Source: Erigeron canadensis
Lineage: Eukaryota; Streptophyta; Magnoliopsida; Asterales; Asteraceae
NCBI RefSeq assembly: GCF_010389155.1
Contig: NC_057765.1
Span: 28,894,980 to 28,958,979 of the forward strand
Direction: 5' to 3'
Length of the DNA: 64,000 nt
The notes beneath the pieces were generated by a model. It did not search any database, was not told the origin of the DNA, and saw nothing but the letters and a program-made list of their open reading frames with translations. The position numbers were made by a program, and so were the translations under genes. Below are positions 21,857 through 32,165 of this stretch, piece by piece; the stretch's first letter is position 1; every line of letters begins with the position of its first letter.

Positions 21857-24800
21857 AGTGATCCTTACCCTCTCTTCATCCATGCAGGGCTCGCTAGGAA
21901 AAGGAGTGTGGTATTTGGACAGTGGCTGTTCAAAACACATGACAGGCTCGAAATCCCTGCTGGATGACTATACTGAGGCACCTGGTCCTACAGTGGTGTT
22001 TGGTGATAACTCCACTGGCCAGACTGAAGGATATGGTCTTCTTTCTAATGGCCTTATAAAATTCTCAAAAGTTGCTTATGTAGATGGACTAAAGCATAAT
22101 CTCATCAGCATAAGTCAACTATGTGATGCTGACTACAAAGTAATCCTTGATAAGCATCAAGGCACTGTAGTAAACATCAACAAGGAAGTCGTCTTGGTTG
22201 CTCCAAGAAAAAGAGATGTATATCTTGTAGACTTCACTCCTATCAAAACTGATAGTGAGACTTGTTTCTTTGCTAAGTCAGCATCTGAGTTAAACTGGTT
22301 ATGGCACAAGCGAATGTCGCATGTGAACTTCAAAACCATAAACTCACTGGCCAAAAAGAACCTTGTTCGTGGCCTTCCTCCTCTCTCTTTTGAAAAAGAT
22401 AGACTATGTGGTGCTTGTGAAAAAGGCAAATGCCATAGAGCAACTTTTAAAACTAAACAAGCCAACTCTGTTAAGGGTTGCTTTCACCTTCTTCACATGG
22501 ACCTTTTTGGTCCAGTGAACGTCCAAAGTCTAAAGGGTAGCAAATACACTTTGGTAATTGTGGATGAATATTCACGATATACTTGGACAATCTTCCTAAA
22601 TTCTAAGAGTGATGCTGCTGATGAGATCATCAAATTCATTAAGAAAATGGAAAATCTCAACAGCATAAGGGTCAAAGAACTCAGAAGTGATCATGGCACT
22701 GAGTTTAGAAACCACACTCTTGAAACCTTTTGTGCTGATCAAGGGATCTCACAAAACTTCTCTTCCACTAGAACTCCTGAGCAAAATGGTGTTGCTAAAA
22801 GGAGAAATAGAACTCTTATAGAGGCAGCACGCACTATGCTCAGTGAGTCCTCTCTTTCAAATAGGTTTTGGGCTGAAGCAGTCAACACTGCTTGTCACAC
22901 CCAAAATAGATGCCTCATTGTCAAAAGACATGACAAAACTGCATATGAGGTTTTGAGAGGAAAGAAACCTTAAATCAAATACTTTCATGTATTTGGATGT
23001 CCTGTCTTCATTCTTAATAATAAGGATCATTTAGGAAAATTTGATCCTAAAGCTGATGATGGTTACTTTGTTGGATACTCTTCTATAAGCAAAGCTTTTA
23101 GAGTATTCAACACTCGTCTTCAAAAAGTGGATGAATCAATTCATGTCACTTTTGATGAGAGCTCTTCAGCTCTTAAAGATATCCAGCCATCTTCCACTGA
23201 AGAAATCTTCAATGGGTTTAGTAACCCTCCTATGGAAGATGTTGACTCGTTTGAGGATACTTCTTGCTCGCCTCCTCCTGATCAGCAACTCACTAAGGAT
23301 AGTGAAGCTGATCCTGAGCTAGAGCAAGTTGCTGCTCATATCTATACGATTGAGCCAGTTGAACCTATCTTAAGGTCAATCCATGCAGCATCAGCCAAAC
23401 CTAGATCACTGGCTAATGATGTGCAAGTTAATGACCCTGCTGATGAAGTATTTCATGATGCTTCAGCTCACACTGAAGACATGGTGTCTGCTGAGGACCC
23501 CATTATTGAAACCTTAAATCAGCCAAATTGCTCTACCGATCAAGCTTCTCTTAATCCTTCAATTACCATTGATTTCTCCTCTTATTCTTCTGCTGATCCA
23601 ATGCAAATATCTTCCGCTGCCCCTCTAGGTTCATCAAGTGTTCCATCACTTAAATGGACTTCCAGTCACCCTGCTCACCAGATTATTGGTGATCCTCAGC
23701 AGGGCATTGTGACTAGATCAGCGACAAGAAACACATGTCTATATGTTAATTTCTTGTCAATGATAACTCCTAAGAATATTGGAGAAGCCATGGTTGATCC
23801 ATCTTGGGTTGCTGCCATGCAAGAAGAACTAACTCAATTCCAAAGACAACATGTTTGGTTCTTAGTTTCTCTTCCTCCTGGCAAAGAACCCATTGGAACT
23901 AAGTGGGTTTATAGGAATAAAATGGATGAAGATGGTGTTGTTACTCGCAACAAGGCTAGGTTAGTTGCTCAAGGGTACCTTCAAGAAGAAGGAGTCGATT
24001 ATGACGAAACCTTTGCACCAGTGGCTAGACTTGAAGCAATACGCTTATTCCTGGCACATGCTGCTTATCGAAACTTCACTATATATCAAATGGATGTCAA
24101 GAGTGCCTTCTTAAATGGAAAACTCGAAGAAGAAGTTTTTGTGAAGCAGCCACCTGGTTTTGAAGATCTAACCAAGCCACACCACGTCTATCGTCTTTAC
24201 AAAGCATTGTATGGTCTTAAACAAGCTCCCAGAGCTTGGTATGACACTCTCTCTGAATTTCTTCTTTCTCATGAATTTCAGCGAGGATCTATAGACTCCA
24301 CCCTTTTTATCTATAGAAAGGGTGTTCATGTTCTCTATGTACAAATATATGTCGATGACATCATATTTGGATCCTCCAGTAAGAAACTTTGCAACAAATT
24401 TAGCTCACTAATGTCCTCTCATTTTGAAATGAGCATGATGGGTGAGCTAACCTTCTTCCTTGGTTTACAAATTCGCCAGCTCACTGATGGCATCTTTATA
24501 AACCAAGAAAAATATATTCGAGACATGCTTGCCAAATTTGATATGACTAATATCACTACTAAGTCAACTCCCATGTCTCCTCCTAACAATCTCCATGCTG
24601 ACCCTGATGGTAAGCATGTGAATTCCACATTATATCGTGGAATGATTAGCTCTCTAATGTATCTCACAGCTAGTCGTCCCGACATTATGTTTGCTACTTG
24701 CTTGTGTGCAAGATATCAAGCATCCCCAAGGGAGTCTCATCTTCTCGCTGTCAAACGTATCTTCAAATATCTCAAAGGGACCTCCTCTTTAGGTCTTTGG

Positions 24801-25306
24801 TATCCCAAGGATTCTTCCTTTGACTTAGTTGCATACTCTGACTCTGACTATGCTGGTTGCATGTTAGATAGGAAAAGTACCAGTGGTGGATGTCAACTGT
24901 TGGGGGAAGGCTGACTAGTTGGTCTAGTAAGAAACAGCATACAGTTTCCATCTCCACTGCTGAAGCAGAGTATGTGTCTGCAGCAAGTTGTTGTGCACAA
25001 GTCCTTTGGATGAAAAACCAACTTGCTGACTATGACTTAAATTTTTCAAAGATCCCCATCATGTGTGATAACACAAGTGCTATTGCTATCACACATAATC
25101 CTGTTCAACATTCCAAAACTAAACATATTGACATTAGGTATCACTTCATTCGTGACCATGTCATGAAAGGGGATGTTGAAATCTACTTCATTCCCACTGA
25201 TGACCAACTTGCTGACATCTTCATTAAACCTTTAGATGAAAAGCGATTCAAGGATCTCGTCAGCAGGTTGGGTATGTTAAATGGTGATTTTACAAGTTCA
25301 ACATGA
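21849..25306 (+). pseudogene. pol: pol of the SIRE element, two breaks (copy 1)
   Basis: The frame begins at an ATG that overlaps the gag stop (ATGAATAA). Domains in order: aspartic protease (YLDSGCSKHMTG, D24); integrase zinc finger (LWHKRMSH, CGAC); integrase core with D218 (HMDLFGP), D281 (RSDHGTEF) and, 36 residues on, Lys317 where the catalytic Glu belongs (AAA at 22797-22799; copy 2 has GAA); reverse transcriptase with [25 protein letters not shown] and the catalytic YVDD (24348-24359); RNase H ([17 protein letters not shown]). A TAA at 22971-22973 interrupts the frame where copy 2 has CAA. One G is missing in a G run near 24905, so the RNase H end is read in another frame to 25306. Conserved RT/RH residues are also altered (GMISS for GMIGS, ADIFIKP for ADIFTKP). 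Confidence 0.9.
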
Positions 25307-25395
25307 TGACTCATGTTTTGCTGCCCATATTCCTTTTATGAAGATGAGCAGCAACTTCTTAAGTCAAAGTTATCAGCGAGCTCTTCCTTTTACTT

Positions 25396-25819
25396 GTTGA
25401 TCCCTGTTGCTTTGGGAAAAAGCAAAATAAAGGCAATGGAAAGCCAAAAGTTTCCATCTAGTCCAGCAGCAAACGGCTGCTGGTAAAGACATCTAAAATC
25501 CGTTGATCCCTGATGCTTTGGGAAAAAGCATAACAAAAGTAATAGGGTGCTGAAAGTCCCTATCTAGTCCAGCAGCAAACGGCTGCTGGTAAAGACATCT
25601 AAAATCCGTTGATCCCTGATGCTTTGGGAAAAAGCATAACAAAAGTAATAGGGTGCTGAAAGTCCCTATCTAGTCCAGCAGCAAACGGCTGCTGGTAAAG
25701 ACGTCTAAAATCCGTTGATCCCTGATACTTTGGGAAAAAGCATAACAAAAGTAATAGGGTGCTGAAAGTCCCTATCTAGTCCAGCAGCAAACGGCTGCTG
25801 GTAAAGACGTCTAAAATTC
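25396..25819 (+). repeat. 4 x 106-bp array of triple-hairpin units (copy 1)
   Basis: Four head-to-tail units start at 25396, 25502, 25608 and 25714, exactly 106 bases apart, beginning 90 bases after the pol stop. Each unit can fold into three hairpins in a row. H1 has 7-bp arms around the loop GGGAA (TTGCTTT/AAAGCAA in unit 1, ATGCTTT/AAAGCAT in units 2-3, one mismatch in unit 4). H2 has ATGGAAA/TTTCCAT in unit 1 and ATAGGG/CCCTAT in units 2-4. H3 has CCAGCAGC/GCTGCTGG around AAACG in all units. The arms of H1 and H2 change together between units. No coding frame is conserved. Function unknown. Confidence 0.9.
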
Positions 25820-25999
25820 GTTGATGGCTGACAATTTGCCAAAAATTGTTCAATATTCATCAGCATCTACCTCTTTTAATTCTGTTAAGGTGCTGATCAA
25901 AACTTGGTAACCATTTTTTTTAAAATTTTGTACAACCCTTCAGTGGATACCTCTAGATATCTGAGTGTATTCCACTACGTATTTTTGTTAATATAATAT

Positions 26000-26247
26000 T
26001 ATATAAATATCCCAAACGGTTACCTCGATTTACTCCCAAATGGGCTACTTGTACACTGTATACGCTGTATAAACTCGAGTGCAGTTGAAATCGTGGTTCA
26101 TCTGGTCACATCATACATCTCTCATACGTATATAGGTACAGTGTCCTTTTAATTCAAAATAATTTTTTTTATTGCCACGTATGAAAGAGAGTACCCACCA
26201 CAACCCACTTTTACAGTTATGGGACCCATATCCATGCCATATATATG
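26000..26247 (+). promoter_or_regulatory. possible internal promoter for the third ORF
   Basis: Two TATA-like boxes lie upstream of the third ORF: TATATAAAT at 26000-26008 and TATATATG at 26240-26247. The second is followed by about 120 bases of pyrimidine-rich leader (CTCTCTTACGTTCACTTC and similar) running to the ATG at 26392, which sits in a good context (ATCAAAAATGAC). This is how plant genic promoters and leaders look, but no start site can be proven from sequence. The alternative is a spliced subgenomic mRNA from the LTR promoter. I did not identify a clear acceptor. Confidence 0.35.
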
Positions 26248-26391
26248 TAAATCTCTTCTTTTTCACCCTCTCTTACGTTCACTTCTTTCTAATAATCTTT
26301 CACATCCTCTCAAACTCTTCATATTCACTTAAATCTTTCTCATTTTCTTGCAATATTCATTCACTCAAATCTTTCATCACTTACATCAAAA

Positions 26392-29300
26392 ATGACTTCT
26401 TCATCAGAACAACAAAACATTTCTTATCTCAACTCCAAGGTATTTGATAATGAAGGCATAAATCCTTCTAATCAAGTATCTTTCCAAGCATCAAAACTGG
26501 TCATTAAGGCCAATAACTATCTGGGATCTGTAGAGATCCCATCAAAAATAAAAGGGTACTTCTCCATGTTGGATTTCATTATGGGATACCCAGCCAGAAA
26601 GGCCATCTACTCGGACCCAAAAGAAATGTGTGTCCACCTCCTTAGAGAGTTTTGGTGGACATGTGATTACAAGGTTGCCAGTAGCACCATCACTGGAACT
26701 GTACTGAAAGGAGAACATACTATCTCCATCTTAGTAGAATCATTGAGGGATGCTCTTCGTCTTCCCAAACAATTGGAAGAGCATCCATATGTGGAGTTGG
26801 TCCCCATTGGAGTATGGAAGGAATGGTTGTTAACCATTGGGTATGGGACCAACACTGAACCTGCACAACCTGTGCACAGCAACCCACAGAAGAAATATCT
26901 GCCTGGTGTTTGGAGGCTGCTGTTCACCCATGTAATTCAGTGTCTGGGTGGCAACAGTGGCTCTTTTGATCAGGCCACTGCTGCACAAATGCAGATGATT
27001 TATGCGCTGGCAAATGGTCGCAACATTGACTTTGCCAGCGTAATTTTTGAAGATTTAAAAGGGAAGGTCACCATCAAGAACAGATCAAACTCTGTCCCCT
27101 TCACTCGCTTTCTCTCACTGATTTTCAAAAGGGAGCTGAAGGAAAAGTATCTCCCTGAAGGGGCTCAATTCATTCTCTCTCCCAGGGTTGCAAGCTCTGT
27201 GTACAAGATTCCTGCTTGTGACCCTGAACAATTTGATGCCAAGTATGTTGTGCTTTCCCCTAAAATGAAACAGGTACTTTATTCAGTATACCCTAATGTA
27301 TATAGACCTAACCCTGCTGGAGCTGGTATGCTGATAATCCCCCCAGCAACCTCCAAAGCTCCCAAGAAAACCAAAACAATTTCTTCTTCTTCCACTTCAC
27401 CTCCTGCTGCTGTCCCAAAACAGCAGCAGCGAGTATCAAAGGGCAAAACTACTAAGGTTAAGAAGTCCTCACTGCCCAAGGACAATAGAGACCCAGCCAG
27501 CCCATCAGCAGCCTCAAAAAAGGCTGCTGACGAGAAAAAGGGTAACCGCAAGCAGCCACCTCAACTTCTGTAGGCGAGGTTGGTGAAGATCAAGGGCCAC
27601 CCAGCCCATTAGAGTTGAGTCAACCGAATTAATCATTCCCTCTTCTTCTCTACCCTCTGAGTCGTTGTCAGCAGCCATATCACAGGTGTTGCTAGAGACA
27701 CAAAATCTACGGCCGATGATGCTTTGGTGATACAACACACTGAAGCTGAGGCACCCGGTTCCCCTCTAAATGTCTCTGGAGAAGGAATGGCTGTGAAGGT
27801 AGTGGTGTCGAGGAAGGTGAAAATGTTGAAGGGGATGATAATGATGAGAGTGATCTGGACTTGGGAGAATTTGTGGCGGATGAGTTCCAGCTGGATTCCT
27901 CCATCCAGGCTGATGAAATAGAAGCAAGTGATATGGAGGTGGGAAGAGGCTGCTGCTGCTGATGGTGAAAAAGCAGCAGCCGTAAACGAAAATGTAGAAG
28001 TTGCTGCTGTTGACAACATTGCAGCAGCAAAACGAAAGTACTCAAGAAGCTGCTGCTGATGATAATGCAGCAGCTAATACTGAAGAAATGAGGTGCAACC
28101 TCAAGTCATGTCTGTCGATTCTCAAATCGTTGACAGGCTGACTAGAGTTGAACACCAACTGAACGATCTCACCAAGGCTGCCACAATCGCTGTACAACTC
28201 AAAACTAATGAAGATGACAGATTGGTGAAGATCTTGGAGAATTGGTACAGCAAGCAGAATGAAAACACTGCCAGCATGAGACAATAAAAGATAAATCTAT
28301 ATCTATGGCTGCTGATCAAGAAAAACTTCGCACCTATACAAACTCTATCAAAAAGGATCAGCAGGTCATTCGTGGGCTTTCTCGATCGCTGTGCAAAATG
28401 GGACTGCTGTACGGTTCTCAGCTCAAAAAGCATGCAGCAGTAGTGATTCAGCTGCTGCTGAAGTAAAAACAGTGGCCAACCTGGTTTCTCGTCTTACCTC
28501 CCAGGTTGAAGAAAACACAAGGCTATCAAGGCCTTGGAAACCACTGTGGCCAGTCTTCCTCCTCCTCAAGTTTCATTTACTGAGGAAGATCGTAAGTGCC
28601 AACAAAACTTGGAGCAAGAAGTTGGGGATATCAAGAAGATGCTGTCCCAACTTCTTCAGCAGCAGGCTGCTCCGGCAGCAACGGTGGAGGTAGTAGTTAA
28701 TGATACTACCTCCAAGGGGGAGAAAGTAGATGCTGCTGTCATGGCACTTGTCAGTGAAGCAGTAAATAAAGCTGTCAATGACATTTATGAAGCTTCAGCT
28801 GACAAGATTGTAAATGAACAAAATGATGCAGCGGCCACTGATGAAATGGAAATAGTGGCCGCCAGCGAAGAAAAGGTGGATTCTCCCCTGCTGTTACTGA
28901 GGGGGGACAAGGACTGATGCTCTCCCTGCTAGTGTTGAGGGGGAGACGGCTATAGAAACATCTGCTGAAGGGGAGCAACAACTGATAGACTGAAGCTCCC
29001 CAAGTTGAAGAGGAAATGAGTCCTCGTGCACAGAATACATCCATCACATCCCCAGCAGGAAATCAATTTCAAGTCATTGATGTCTTATCAATCACTGCTG
29101 AGGGAAAGACTCAAGAGGAGGCCCTGGAGGAGCTGGATAGGCTGAAAGCTAACAAGGAAAATGAGAAGAAAAACCTTGATTATATCAAGCAGCTAGCCCT
29201 CTTGGAGAAGGATGAGATGGATGGGGAGCAAAGAATGCTGCTAACCACTGGTGGGCCTCAAGCTCTCTACAGACAGACACAAGCTGACTTAGAACAAAGA

Positions 29301-30042
29301 TTGAAAGAAAAAAGAGAAAAGTTTGAGAGCGAGAAGGCCAAGTGGATAAAATCATGAATGATAGAAAGAGGAAGGAGAAAATAACTGCTGTAGAAGTTCA
29401 CAAAGCTGCCATGGGAACGAAAACCAATCTGAAGTTCCTAAGAGAAGGGCACAGTGTCCCAACCAAGATTGAAGATGTAAAAGTAACTAACTGGGGGCTT
29501 CAGAATGGTATGAGATCTATACGATCATTAAGGATAAAAAGGCTGCCAGCTATGAACAACTTCAGGGGATGCTGAAAAGTTATTTTGAAAAGGCACTGAA
29601 GTTTGAAACAAAGTTCAAGGCAGATCTTCCCATGCTAAGGGCAGTCTTTGGGTCTTCAGCAGCTGTATCCTCCTCAGCAGGCAGGCGTGTCCCAAAAAGA
29701 AAGCTTGCTGTACAACCCTTGCCTGCTGACCTTCCTCCTATCTCTGGTGATGCAGCATTAAATCTAAGGCTTCTCCCAGGTTCTTTTGAAGAAGGAAAAA
29801 TTCTTGAAGAACCTGCTGGCATTTTCTTCCAAAACTTTAGGAATGATCAACTCTTTTTCAGGCTGGCAGAAATGAGCAAGCATCCACTGGTTTCCTGATC
29901 AGCATCAGAGAAGATTTGCTAAGATGATCAGTGCTCGCTCAGTAATCAGCAGGATTGATGAGGAACTAATGAAGCCAGCGAGAAGAGATGATCCAGTACT
30001 TAGAATTGCCAAGCAGGAAGACGTGGGAGATAGAGGCAGCTA
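26392..30042 (+). pseudogene. third (env-position) ORF of the SIRE element, broken (copy 1)
   Basis: Open from 26392 to 27573, then broken by many single-base deletions relative to copy 2 (the first near 27568). The N-terminal 270 residues are a folded domain (GYFSMLDFIMG, LLREFWWTCDYKVASSTITG, THVIQCLGGNSGSFDQ) of a type common in plant retroelement proteins. A Pro/Ser/Lys-rich linker follows, then a long acidic, Ala-rich and coiled-coil region. It occupies the place of the so-called env-like gene of SIRE elements, but no signal peptide or membrane segment is visible. Where copy 2 ends with TAG (43673-43675), this copy has CAG and would read a few residues further. The breaks lie in the stretch next to the N gap and are probably consensus errors. 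Confidence 0.8.
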
Positions 30043-30171
30043 ATCTTTAGATGTCTATTTTGTAAAAGCTTTATGCTCAATGTAATTCACTCCATGATAT
30101 AAAAGACGTCTTCAGCTCATATTCACTTATATGTCTAAAAATAATTGTCATCCAGCAAGTCTCCTCAGCTA

Positions 30172-30183
30172 ATAGGGGGAGAT
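30172..30183 (+). other. polypurine tract of the SIRE element (copy 1)
   Basis: ATAGGGGGAGAT directly precedes the 3' LTR. It is the primer site for plus-strand DNA synthesis. Flanking inverted arms place it in a predicted loop (see 43820-43879). Confidence 0.85.
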
Positions 30184-30826
30184 TGTTAAGTCTGGAATTC
30201 GCTGAAGGAGACTGAAAATTGACATGTCGTCAGCAAGTCTCCTAACAATTTGTCAGCAGACGAAGAGACATCTTCAGCGGGATGCATGCTGAGCTAGCTT
30301 GTCTTGGCGGGAAATTTCAAACTAGACAAAGACAAAAAGGACACATGGTGGTTAACTAACTGTAATTTGCCCTAAATGGTAAATGTACATGTTGGGACCA
30401 AAGCAAGGGTTCTCTCTCTTCTTACCCGATTTGGTATAGAAGACAATAGGCACATGATTCAAGTACCATGAGCCAATTAGAAGTCGACCAACCATAAAGT
30501 CACAATCAAAGCAGGCTGCGTTGACTCAAGTCTTCCCCTATATAAAGCATCACAGCTCATTGTTTCAAGAGCGTCTAGCCTTCTAAAAGTGTGTAATTGC
30601 TTATGTTTTTCTTATCTTCCTAGACTAAGCAATTATCTATGTTCTTTTGTATTTGTAAGTCAAGTGTAAGATCAACCATGTATTCATCGTTTAATCAATG
30701 ATACATATGATTATCCTTGCATTGATGTATTGCATTGAACTTAACTTGTTCTTGTTGTTTACTTTCTTGCTTATTTTCTGTCTTGTATTCTAAATTAAAC
30801 ATAAGTTGTGCAATCGTGACCCATCA
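30184..30826 (+). repeat. 3' LTR of the SIRE element (copy 1)
   Basis: 643 bases with several single-base deletions. It shares with the 3' LTR at 43848-44502 most of the variants that separate that LTR from the 5' LTR (CTTCAGC, CCCTAAATGG, TTAGAAGTCG, CTTCTAAAAG, CTATGTTC). That is expected if both are readings of one LTR. Confidence 0.9.
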
Positions 30827-31942
30827 GAACTCATGGATTAAGAATGATCCCGTTATCAAAATACTTATAGAGTCGTTGTACTGGACTTTGATTTCAAATG
30901 TAATTCGAACTCAGATTCTTTACCATGAGTATTGTCAACACCATCATCCGTAGTTTTCCTAATACCGATACAGTAAAGGACCTAGTCCATGTCGTATAAC
31001 CAACTATGCAAAGGCATCCACGCAGCGTACCAAACAAACCCAAGTTGTTATATTTATGAAACCAGTAACCCCCTAAAAAGTAATCTAAGATTATCAGTAG
31101 TACGTCTATCAGGTACATTTATATACGAAAGTTTCATATTGTAACATCGAGAGCCACGATACACACTAGCGTTGTTCCTACTATTAGCGATCAATACAAG
31201 ATCATTGCAAGCGTACACTTCATTAAAATAGAAAGTTAGCATTTTGAACAAAGTTTTCTAACACGATCCATGAATTCGTTTTAAGACTGAAAACATCACA
31301 AGTATGTCCATTAGCCCTAGAAGAAAAAAAATACTCACAACCTCTGAGAATCTAACAATCTTTACGTCATCCGGGGTAGATGAAACACCATAACCAAATC
31401 CATATAGGTTCTTATTATTGCATAGAGAATGCAAGTCATCAGTTCTAGTAAGCGGATTATATAAACCATATGATCATTATGATTACGAAAATCTTGAATG
31501 AGTAAAAGGACCATCCATTGCACGATCCAACAAACGTGACAGCTTTACCTTCTAATCCGGGGTTCGCAATGATGATGAAGAAAGAGTGACCATAGAACGA
31601 ATCGTTTCGTTTTCTTCCGAATCATCAACGGGTAGTTCAAAGGGCAGAGGATCTTTCGATCACTGTCCATGATTTGATGAGATAGTACGGATCTGAAATG
31701 ACCCGATTCCAATGCTTACATACGCATTTGAGCCTCGTCGAGAGTTTTATTGGAAGCCGACAATTATATTATGCATAATCTCAGCCGGTATAAAAGAGAT
31801 CGATATCCCCCATGGCGTACGTATACTTGATGGCTTGATTAATGGGTTTATGATAATCGATGTGGCTGACCAAACAAATAGGGTTTCATCGTAGTAGTTG
31901 TTTGGATCAAAAGTAGGAAACAAAAAAGGATCCAAAGATATA
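30827..31942 (-). pseudogene. F-box/FBA pseudogene 3, N-terminal part, second reading (copy 1)
   Basis: This matches 44503-45641 base for base apart from many single-base deletions and a few substitutions. It continues past the start codon (31811-31813) into the 5' flank and stops at the N gap. It is non-transposon sequence, so its presence after both SIRE copies cannot be due to transposition. See 44503-45511 for the better reading. Confidence 0.85.
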
Positions 31943-32042
31943 NNNNNNNNNNNNNNNNNNNNNNNNNNNNNNNNNNNNNNNNNNNNNNNNNNNNNNNNNN
32001 NNNNNNNNNNNNNNNNNNNNNNNNNNNNNNNNNNNNNNNNNN
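31943..32042. other. assembly gap (100 N)
   Basis: Exactly one hundred N bases, the usual placeholder for a gap of unknown size between two contigs. The sequence before it reappears at 44503-45641 and the sequence after it starts with the same bases as 18381. Confidence 0.98.
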
Positions 32043-32165
32043 GGACCATCAAGTGGTATCAGAGCCACCGTCCTAAATCATTGGAACAAGATCTGTTTGC
32101 CTTCTTTTGTTTACACTTAAAATTTCTGTTCTTTAATTCCTCTTAAATTTCTTTTAACAAGAACC

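Larger units (their letters stand above)
17736..30826 (+). mobile_element. SIRE/Maximus-type Ty1/copia retrotransposon (assembly copy 1)
   Basis: A complete layout is visible: 5' LTR (17736-18389), primer-binding site, gag (18506-21856), pol (21849-25306; protease, integrase, reverse transcriptase, RNase H), a structured repeat array (25396-25819), a third ORF (26392-30042), polypurine tract and 3' LTR (30184-30826). The order of pol domains marks it as Ty1/copia. The long gag, the extra ORF after pol and the GGGGGAGATTG tract point to the SIRE/Maximus (Sirevirus) lineage. The target duplication GAACT is perfect (17731-17735 and 30827-30831). It sits in F-box pseudogene 3. From about 27570 to the N gap this copy has many single-base deletions relative to 41190-45641. 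It is most likely the same insertion as copy 2. Confidence 0.9.

Noticed and set aside
25396..25819. A CRISPR-like array
   Set aside because: The units are 106-bp head-to-tail copies without unique spacers, in a plant retrotransposon.
26392..30042. An envelope glycoprotein gene
   Set aside because: It has the position of an env-like ORF, but no signal peptide, membrane helix or cleavage-site pattern is visible. The protein is acidic and coiled-coil.
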